From: Thermoplasmatales archaeon ex4484_6
GTDB taxonomy: Archaea; Thermoplasmatota; Penumbrarchaeia; Penumbrarchaeales; Penumbrarchaeaceae
Assembly: GCA_002254385.1 (NCBI GenBank)
Contig: NJDO01000068.1
Location: 1-8,756, forward strand
Length of the DNA: 8,756 nucleotides
Reading direction: 5' to 3'
Shown here: piece by piece, positions 1 through 5,472 of the stretch
How positions within the stretch are numbered: the stretch's first letter is position 1
How the letters are laid out: each line of letters begins with the position of its first letter
Made by a program: the position numbers and the translations under genes
Notes under the pieces: generated by a model
Seen by the model: only the letters and a program-made list of their open reading frames with translations
What the model was told of the DNA's origin: nothing
Database searches by the model: none

Positions 1-1
1 G

Positions 2-3000
2 AACTCCCTCACAACATGGCCCGGTTATCTCATCGCTTCGGGGATCCCGAATGCCTACTCCATGTTTGCAGGGGATTTCACGGGCGACGGAAAGGCCGAT
101 ATGGTCACATCATCCGCAAGAGGATACAGTGGGGGTGAGATCCGTCTCTACAAATGCCCGTCCAATCCGAGGACCACCTTTTCCATGAACAGGATAGCGA
201 GTTCCATATCGTATCTCAAGAGGATATGGGCGGACGACATGGACCTGGATGGAGATCTGGATGTACTCGCGGTCTACGGGTCGTACGGTTCCGGATCGGT
301 CGTCTATTACAGGAATCCGCTGGAGATCAAGGACCCGATGTCAGGGGCATGGCAGGCGGTCTCCGTCGGCGGCGGAATGTACTATCCCGAGGATGTCAGG
401 TCATGGGACATCACCGATGACGGATATCCTGATGTGGTCACCACCGGCAGCTATTACTATTCGAAGGTCCGATGGTTCCAGAGCCCTTACGGTGACCAGG
501 TCCCCTCATGGACAGGGAGGGTGTTGTACAACGGTGCTTACAACTGGAGGCTCTCGGTGGGTGACATCGGCAATGACGGGTATGCGGATATAATCCTGAA
601 CCGGGGATCCTATTCTTCACCGAGTTCCGTCTACTGGTTCGAGGAAGGAGTTGATTACACACAATCATGGAACTCGAGGTCCCTGGGAAGCTATTCCGGA
701 ACATGGGCTCTTGACATAGTGGATCTCGAAGGAGACGGGGTGCAGGAGATCCTGTCCACGTCCAAGTCAAGGGACGAGATAAGAGCATACAGACTTGACG
801 CCACGTTCCCCTCGAACATAGGTCTTGATGTCGGTGCCGACTCTTCCTCCGCCGACTGGTCGAAACAAGGTGTCCTTAAAGGGGTCACCAGGGTTGATAT
901 CAGGAACGCACTTCAATTCATCATCGACAATGAACCGTCGTCCATCTCCGTCCTGACAGATACGTGGGGTACGGAGATTCTGAAGATCCCCTTCGAGCTC
1001 ATCTCCGGGTCCTCCGGAAGGGTCCAGATGGAGGGGATAAACATCCTGTACAACGCCACGGTGGTCATAGACCAGAACGGCGAGGGAACGAGCCTTTCCA
1101 AGATCATCGACAGATTGGTCCCCGATTACACGGATGAACAGAACCCCAAGATCAGAATCTATGTGGGAGTGGGAGCGGATGGACCGGGGATGGCCTACAT
1201 CTCGAATCTGAAGGTGGAGTACAATGCCATTCCCAGGCGGACACATCTGAATTTTCCCGAGCTAAGGCTCAAGGAGGATGAGTCAAAGATATTCGATTTT
1301 CAGCTGAAGGACTATTTCCAGGATGACTACACGGCGCCCGAGGACCTTTCAATAGACGTCAGATTATCGGGTCCCAGGGCCAACATGGTCCGGGCGGAAG
1401 TTGTGGGAGGGAAACTGGCGGTGGATGCCACCATTTCCCCGAACTTCTATACGAGATTGTCGGAACCCTATGATATCTATATCGAGTTCATCGTAACGGA
1501 TGACGGAGGTCCGAACGGCATACCCGAGAGAACGCTAGTTACCAGGAAGGTCCCGCTCATCGTCGAACCCGTGAACGATGCTCCCGTCCTTACCGGAGAA
1601 CAGCTTCCACCACTCTACGGGCTGGAGGGCTCCACGGTCGAGATCGTGAACCTGAAGGATTACAATCTGTTCTACGATGCCGATGGGGACACAATTCAGT
1701 ACTTCATCTGGATACCGGAGACCGAGGACATTCCCAATTACAACGAATCCGCGGGATTGAAGGTCAGAAAAGTGGGCGGGACAAGAATAGAAGTTTCCCT
1801 TAACGAATTCTCCGATTGGACGGGGACATTCCCCCTGAAAGTCTACGGGACGGACGGAAAGGTCGGTCTGGATCTCCACAAAACCCCAAGGGTGGAGACC
1901 ACGGTGACCATCAACAATACGAACGACCCGCCGTCCTGGACGGACATACCTCCTTCCTACGCTCTCGAGGATACCCCCTCCCAGAGACTTGTCGAACTTT
2001 CAAAATACGTCAGGGACATAGATACCGACAAGAGGGACCTTACGATCACCATCGAGGACTGGACGAACGGAACTTTCATAAGTCCCAGACTTGAAACGCT
2101 CAGCAACGGACAGGTGTATATCGGTACGGACCCAAGGATAGAGAACTGGAATGGCTGGACCACGGTCACAGTTACGGTAAGCGACGGCGAATTCTCGGAC
2201 ACCACCGAACTCGACATAATTGTGGAACCCGTGAACGATCTCCCCTCCATCAAGATACTGGAACCCACCGAGAACGGAAGGGAGGAGCCCGGACCGTTCT
2301 CCGTTGTGGGAGAGGCAACCGATGTTGAAGGGATCGAATGGGTTGAGGTTCTGTTTCTGGGTCAGTGGTATCGCGCCACCGGCAAGACAACATGGGGAAT
2401 AACCCTGGAAGCACCCCAGTACAAGGAGATGCAGGAGCGCGTCCCCATCCAGGTGAGGGCCTTCGATGGTGAGGAATACGCTTACTCCTACGTGAACATC
2501 ACGATACTCAAATGGATACCTCCGACAAACCTGGACTCCGATGGTGACGGCTACGATGACATCAATGATGATTTTCCCTTTGATCCGTCCGAGCACAAGG
2601 ATTCGGACAGGGACGGAGTGGGAGATAACGAGGATATGTTCCCCTACGAAGCCGCATGGCAGAAGGACAGCGACCATGACGGTGTGGCCGACAAGGCGGA
2701 CACCAACATCAACGATCCCATGCTCTGGAATGACAACGACGGTGACGGATACAATGACGAGACGGGGCCGCCCACAAGGAGGGTGAGTACATCCGCAGAG
2801 GAGGAGAAGAGCTGGTTCTGGCCCATCTTCTTCTTTGTCCTGGCCGCTCTCGGCCTGATACTTGCAATACTCTCCGCATGGGCGTTCGTGGTGAAGAAGA
2901 ATGCCTCCAAGGACCCGAAGAAGATGGCGAAATTCTATGCCTTCGAACAGAAATGGAGACTATGGCGCCATTCACTTGTTGAAAAGGGACCGTTCGCCAG

Positions 3001-3223
3001 ACTGTCAACACAGGTTTCGGAGTCCCTTACCATGAAGGGGCCAAAACCATCGATAAGCCCGACAGGTCCTTCACCCACCCTCTCTCTTCCGGGCGGTCCA
3101 TCACCTGCGAGGGCTGCTCTGCCTCCCTTGCCTGTACAGGGAAGGCCGCAAATGTACAGACCTGTGCCTCCTCCTGCTTCCGGAGCCCGGATGCCACCTC
3201 CCCAGTCCGGCAACCAGCACTGA
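2..3223 (+). CDS. Large cell-surface protein with propeller, cadherin-like and type 3 repeats, C-terminal membrane anchor (5' end missing)
   Basis: The reading frame is open to the left edge (20 codons precede the first ATG at 62), so the start and any signal peptide lie outside. Numbering from that ATG: five acidic FG-GAP/VCBS-type loops begin near residues 5, 61, 116, 168 and 221 (for example DFTGDGKAD, DLDGDLD), about 52-56 apart, as in beta-propeller blades. A region at about 250-392 (LDVGADSSSADW) resembles a module I recall from other Thermoplasmata surface proteins. Cadherin-like beta-sandwich repeats follow, with VNDAP, TNDPP and VNDLP junctions at about 503, 618 and 723. Four type 3 repeats occupy 825-899, then a membrane helix at about 918-945, a lysine-rich stop-transfer stretch and a roughly 108-residue proline-rich basic tail. 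Likely a calcium-stabilised adhesion or envelope protein, displayed outside with the tail in the cytoplasm. The exact role is unknown. Architecture is well supported; function is inferred. Confidence 0.88.
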   Translation, partial: NSLTTWPGYLIASGIPNAYSMFAGDFTGDGKADMVTSSARGYSGGEIRLYKCPSNPRTTFSMNRIASSISYLKRIWADDMDLDGDLDVLAVYGSYGSGSVVYYRNPLEIKDPMSGAWQAVSVGGGMYYPEDVRSWDITDDGYPDVVTTGSYYYSKVRWFQSPYGDQVPSWTGRVLYNGAYNWRLSVGDIGNDGYADIILNRGSYSSPSSVYWFEEGVDYTQSWNSRSLGSYSGTWALDIVDLEGDGVQEILSTSKSRDEIRAYRLDATFPSNIGLDVGADSSSADWSKQGVLKGVTRVDIRNALQFIIDNEPSSISVLTDTWGTEILKIPFELISGSSGRVQMEGINILYNATVVIDQNGEGTSLSKIIDRLVPDYTDEQNPKIRIYVGVGADGPGMAYISNLKVEYNAIPRRTHLNFPELRLKEDESKIFDFQLKDYFQDDYTAPEDLSIDVRLSGPRANMVRAEVVGGKLAVDATISPNFYTRLSEPYDIYIEFIVTDDGGPNGIPERTLVTRKVPLIVEPVNDAPVLTGEQLPPLYGLEGSTVEIVNLKDYNLFYDADGDTIQYFIWIPETEDIPNYNESAGLKVRKVGGTRIEVSLNEFSDWTGTFPLKVYGTDGKVGLDLHKTPRVETTVTINNTNDPPSWTDIPPSYALEDTPSQRLVELSKYVRDIDTDKRDLTITIEDWTNGTFISPRLETLSNGQVYIGTDPRIENWNGWTTVTVTVSDGEFSDTTELDIIVEPVNDLPSIKILEPTENGREEPGPFSVVGEATDVEGIEWVEVLFLGQWYRATGKTTWGITLEAPQYKEMQERVPIQVRAFDGEEYAYSYVNITILKWIPPTNLDSDGDGYDDINDDFPFDPSEHKDSDRDGVGDNEDMFPYEAAWQKDSDHDGVADKADTNINDPMLWNDNDGDGYNDETGPPTRRVSTSAEEEKSWFWPIFFFVLAALGLILAILSAWAFVVKKNASKDPKKMAKFYAFEQKWRLWRHSLVEKGPFARLSTQVSESLTMKGPKPSISPTGPSPTLSLPGGPSPARAALPPLPVQGRPQMYRPVPPPASGARMPPPQSGNQH
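2534..2758 (+). repeat. Four thrombospondin type 3-like calcium-binding repeats
   Basis: Within the large surface protein, the motif D-x-D-x-D-G-x-x-D starts at residues 825 (DSDGDGYDD), 847 (DSDRDGVGD), 869 (DSDHDGVAD) and 891 (DNDGDGYND), counted from the ATG at 62. The spacing is exactly 22 residues each time. The family binds calcium and forms a stiff stalk. Here it sits directly before the membrane helix, so it probably acts as a rigid, calcium-dependent stem. Proteins of this type are common in archaeal envelopes. Confidence 0.85.
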
Positions 3224-3240
3224 AACCTAAACAGCCAATT

Positions 3241-3265
3241 CCCGCACGATTGAAAATCGGTCGGG
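3241..3265 (+). other. Possible 3' hairpin after the surface-protein gene
   Basis: The arms CCCGcaCGATT and AATCGgtCGGG can pair (4 + 5 pairs with a 2x2 internal loop) around a GAA loop, 17 bases after the stop codon. There is no T-run behind it, so it is not a typical intrinsic terminator. It could be an mRNA 3'-end structure, or chance. Confidence 0.3.
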
Positions 3266-3372
3266 ATCTCCTTCAGCGGAGTCCGCAAGCCTCCGCCCCG
3301 CATTGAGGAGGGATCCTTCCATCCATCTCATCCCGAACCGATTCATGGGCGAACAGCTGGATGTTCCCGATC

Positions 3373-3389
3373 TCCTATATGATTAAAAT
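3373..3389 (+). promoter_or_regulatory. TATA-like element, upstream copy
   Basis: TCCTATAT followed by GATTAAAAT forms an AT-rich box directly in front of the inverted repeat. A closely matching element recurs at 3519-3534. If it is a true archaeal TATA box, transcription would start at about 3402, inside the inverted repeat, giving a leader of about 130 bases before pyrE. No experimental support. Confidence 0.3.
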
Positions 3390-3422
3390 TCGGACACGAA
3401 TGATAATACATTCGTATCCGAA
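3389..3422. repeat. Near-perfect 14-bp inverted repeat with 6-base spacer
   Basis: The arms TTCGGACACGAATG (3389-3402) and CATTCGTATCCGAA (3409-3422) are complementary at 13 of 14 positions around ATAATA. The element lies 112 bases upstream of the first pyrE ATG, in the intergenic region. It could be a dimeric-regulator operator or an RNA hairpin. On the minus strand the stem is followed by TTTTAAT, which is weakly terminator-like, but no minus-strand gene ends here. Confidence 0.7.
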
Positions 3423-3470
3423 CTCTTAAACCTCCACCCCCCGAGATATTGTGTGCAAGAGGAATCAAGG

Positions 3471-3480
3471 CGTATTTAAA
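3471..3480 (+). promoter_or_regulatory. Candidate TATA box for pyrE-purD
   Basis: CGTATTTAAA contains TATTTAAA, close to the archaeal TATA consensus, with AAGG just before it as a weak BRE-like context. Archaeal spacing would put the start site at about 3502, leaving a leader of roughly 33 bases before the ATG at 3535. Of the three TATA-like elements this one best fits that start codon. Confidence 0.4.
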
Positions 3481-3489
3481 GGAACGATC

Positions 3490-3509
3490 GACTGGATGAT
3501 GACTGGATG
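3490..3509 (+). repeat. 9-bp direct repeat at one-helical-turn spacing
   Basis: GACTGGATG occurs at 3490-3498 and again at 3501-3509, an 11-base start-to-start distance. It lies just downstream of the candidate TATA box and around the predicted transcription start, so a protein bound there could block initiation. It may equally be chance. Confidence 0.4.
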
Positions 3510-3518
3510 CTTTGAATT

Positions 3519-3534
3519 TCCTATATAATAAAAT
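3519..3534 (+). promoter_or_regulatory. TATA-like element touching the first pyrE ATG
   Basis: TCCTATAT followed by AATAAAAT ends at the base before the ATG at 3535 and closely resembles the element at 3373-3389. If it is a TATA box, transcription would begin near 3551, inside the called reading frame. Translation would then have to start at the in-frame ATG at 3613. Confidence 0.3.
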
Positions 3535-4116
3535 ATGATGAGGGACCTTACGGAATCGTCCCGTGATCAGGTTCCGAAAAAGGGGGTATGGTGTCTGCTG
3601 ATCGACGACCTTATGGAATGTTCGGCATTGAGATTCGGAGATTTCACTCTGACATCCGGCAGGAGGTCCACGTATTACGTTGACATCAAGAAGGCCTCGG
3701 CAAGACCGGATATGTTGAGAAAGATAACGGACGGGTTCACGGCCTTCGGTATCACAGCCGACAGAACGGCCGGTGTGGAGCTGGGGGCCGTGCCCCTGAT
3801 AACAGCATACTCCCTGAAAAACGATATTCCATTCATCATAATCAGGAAAGGGGGCAGGAACCACGGGACCGGGAAGAGGATAGAAGGCGAGATATCCGAC
3901 GGAGAGAGGATACTTCTCCTCGAGGATGTCGTCACAAGCGGGGGTTCTGTCCTTGAAGCCATGGATCTCATAGAGGAGGCAGGAGGGAAGATCGCGGCCG
4001 TATTGACAGTGGTGGACAGGGAGGAGGGAGGGACAGATCAGATAGCCGCAAGAGCACCCTTCCACTCGCTTATAAGGGCGAGAGAACTGCTTGAAGAGGC
4101 GGAAAGGAGAAAATGA
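3535..4116 (+). CDS. pyrE: Orotate phosphoribosyltransferase
   Basis: PyrE joins orotate to phosphoribosyl pyrophosphate, giving orotidine monophosphate and pyrophosphate in cytoplasmic UMP synthesis. Visible family marks, numbered from the ATG at 3535: FGDFTLTSGRRSTYYVDIKKA at about 33-54, the flexible catalytic loop RKGGRNHGTGK at 104-114, and the phosphoribosyl pyrophosphate-binding loop LLLEDVVTSGGS at 127-138 with the acidic pair E130-D131. At 193 residues it is slightly longer than the roughly 170-185 usual in archaea. The extra length is an unconserved N-terminal stretch of about 20 residues. The alternative ATG at 3613 would give 167 residues and remove the first conserved helix (LLIDDL), so the start is uncertain: 3535 and 3538 keep the domain whole, but a TATA-like element abuts them and no ribosome binding site is seen. 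purD follows in the same direction, suggesting co-transcription. Confidence 0.95.
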   Translation: MMRDLTESSRDQVPKKGVWCLLIDDLMECSALRFGDFTLTSGRRSTYYVDIKKASARPDMLRKITDGFTAFGITADRTAGVELGAVPLITAYSLKNDIPFIIIRKGGRNHGTGKRIEGEISDGERILLLEDVVTSGGSVLEAMDLIEEAGGKIAAVLTVVDREEGGTDQIAARAPFHSLIRARELLEEAERRK

Positions 4117-4130
4117 AGCGCTGAATACCG

Positions 4131-4138
4131 GGAGATGA
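4131..4138 (+). promoter_or_regulatory. Ribosome binding site that decides the purD start
   Basis: GGAGATGA matches the archaeal Shine-Dalgarno consensus GGAGGTGA at 7 of 8 bases and sits 5 bases before the ATG at 4144. It overlaps the alternative ATG at 4135, which would have no properly spaced site. It therefore favours 4144 as the start. Confidence 0.6.
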
Positions 4139-4143
4139 GAGAG

Positions 4144-5427
4144 ATGAAGGTCCTTGTTGTGGGAGGAGGAGGAAGGGAACATGTCATTGCCTGGAAGATC
4201 AGGAAGTCCAGATGGGTCTCCAAGGTATACTGTGCTCCCGGAAATGCCGGAATTGCCGCGGTCGCGGAATGTGTCGATATCAAACCAACGGACATCGAGG
4301 CACTCCTTGACTTTGCATTGGACAACGGGATAGATCTCACCGTTGTGGGGCCGGAAGCTCCCCTTGCGATGGGTATCGTTGACAGGTTCGAGGAGAAGGG
4401 GCTCAGGATCTTCGGACCGTCCAAGGCTGCCGCCAGGATCGAATCATCCAAGATATTTGCGAAGGAGATAATGAGGAAGTATTCCATTCCGACAGCAGGG
4501 AGCGAAACGTTCACGGACCTGTCCAAGGCAAGGGATTACGTTATCAGAACAGGCGGACCCATGGTCGTCAAGGTTGACGGCCTGGCGGCGGGCAAGGGTG
4601 CCTTTCCCTGCGAGGACGAGATGGAGGCCCTCAAGGCCATCGACATCATCGAGAACGGTGCGTTCAAGGAAGCGGGATCCAGAATTCTCATCGAGGAGTA
4701 TCTCCGAGGAGAGGAGGCATCCATACTCGCATTCTCCGACGGCAAGCATGTGATACCTTTAGAATCCGCACAGGACCACAAGCGTGTATTCGACGGGGAC
4801 ACGGGGCCCAACACCGGGGGGATGGGGGCCTATTCTCCAGCTCCCGTTATCTCCGAGGACATCGCCTCGAGGGTCTACGATGAGATCCTGATGCCCACCG
4901 TAAGAGGAATGGCGGCGGAGGGTACCCCCTACAAAGGCATTCTGTACGCAGGATTGATGATAACCGATGAAGGAGCGAAGGTTATAGAGTTCAACTGCCG
5001 GTTCGGTGATCCGGAGGCACAGGTTGTCATTCCAAGAATGGCCACCGACTTCATCCGACCGCTTCTGGCCTGCTGCGACGGAACATTGAACAGGGTCAAT
5101 CTCAGATGGTCCAGATCCTCATGCGTTTGCGTGGTGATGACCTCCGGCGGTTATCCGGGGAGCTACAAAAAGGGGTTCGAGATAAAGGGTCTCGACAAGG
5201 TGGAAAGAATGGAGAATGTCGTCGCCTTCCATGCCGGGACCAGGGAGGACGGTGACGGAAGGATCCTCACGAATGGAGGCAGGGTGCTCGGGATCACTGC
5301 TATGGGCCCCGATATCAAGGAAACTATCAAGCTGGCCTACCGCGCTGTCAGGAAGGTCGATTTCAAGGACAATTTCTACAGAAAGGACATCGGGAAGAAG
5401 GCCTCATATCACCTCGACGGGATGTAG
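4144..5427 (+). CDS. purD: Phosphoribosylamine-glycine ligase (GAR synthetase)
   Basis: PurD, an ATP-grasp ligase, joins glycine to 5-phosphoribosylamine using ATP to form glycinamide ribonucleotide, the second step of purine synthesis, in the cytoplasm. The product is 427 residues, the usual monofunctional length. Motifs: N-terminal MKVLVVGGGGREH; GPEAPLAMG from residue 69; the ATP-grasp loop VVKVDGLAAGKG at 141-152; DHKR at 211-214 and GDTGPNTGGMGAYSPAP up to about 234; and the metal/ATP site EFNCRFGDPEAQ at 282-293. All expected landmarks are intact, with no frameshift. The start at 4144 gives the family's standard N-terminus and a well-spaced ribosome binding site; an ATG at 4135 would add three residues. 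The gene lies 27 bases after pyrE, so one transcript probably carries a pyrimidine and a purine gene. It converges on the minus-strand gene ending at 5473, with only 45 bases between and no T-rich terminator. Confidence 0.97.
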   Translation: MKVLVVGGGGREHVIAWKIRKSRWVSKVYCAPGNAGIAAVAECVDIKPTDIEALLDFALDNGIDLTVVGPEAPLAMGIVDRFEEKGLRIFGPSKAAARIESSKIFAKEIMRKYSIPTAGSETFTDLSKARDYVIRTGGPMVVKVDGLAAGKGAFPCEDEMEALKAIDIIENGAFKEAGSRILIEEYLRGEEASILAFSDGKHVIPLESAQDHKRVFDGDTGPNTGGMGAYSPAPVISEDIASRVYDEILMPTVRGMAAEGTPYKGILYAGLMITDEGAKVIEFNCRFGDPEAQVVIPRMATDFIRPLLACCDGTLNRVNLRWSRSSCVCVVMTSGGYPGSYKKGFEIKGLDKVERMENVVAFHAGTREDGDGRILTNGGRVLGITAMGPDIKETIKLAYRAVRKVDFKDNFYRKDIGKKASYHLDGM

Positions 5428-5472
5428 AGGTAGCCCGATACATTCCTCCCGACCCCGATATCGACATTCCCT

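Larger units (their letters stand above)
3224..3534. other. 311-base intergenic region between the surface protein and pyrE
   Basis: No convincing gene is seen here on either strand. The left part (3224-3340) is GC-rich with a possible 3' hairpin. The right part (about 3372-3534) is AT-richer and holds a long inverted repeat, three TATA-like elements and a short direct repeat, each listed separately. It is the only plausible site for pyrE-purD promoters and control sequences, because the upstream gene ends at 3223. Confidence 0.6.

Noticed and set aside
62..64. ATG at 62 as the true start of the large surface protein
   Set aside because: The frame is open for 20 codons before it to the window edge, and the ATG falls inside a propeller-type repeat rather than before a signal peptide.
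2000..2677. Minus-strand open frame of 225 codons inside the surface-protein gene
   Set aside because: It is a shadow of repeat-coding sequence with no signal, motif or upstream promoter.
3496..3502. ATGATGA resembling a C box of a C/D guide RNA
   Set aside because: No D box (CTGA) or C'/D' pair lies at suitable spacing, and the match arises from the direct repeat.
4135..4137. ATG at 4135 as the purD start
   Set aside because: It overlaps the ribosome binding site; ATG 4144 gives the standard MKVLVVGGGGREH start with 5-base spacing.
3343..4182. Minus-strand open frame of 279 codons across pyrE
   Set aside because: It lies opposite a clearly conserved enzyme, runs through the intergenic repeats, and its product shows no recognisable domain.
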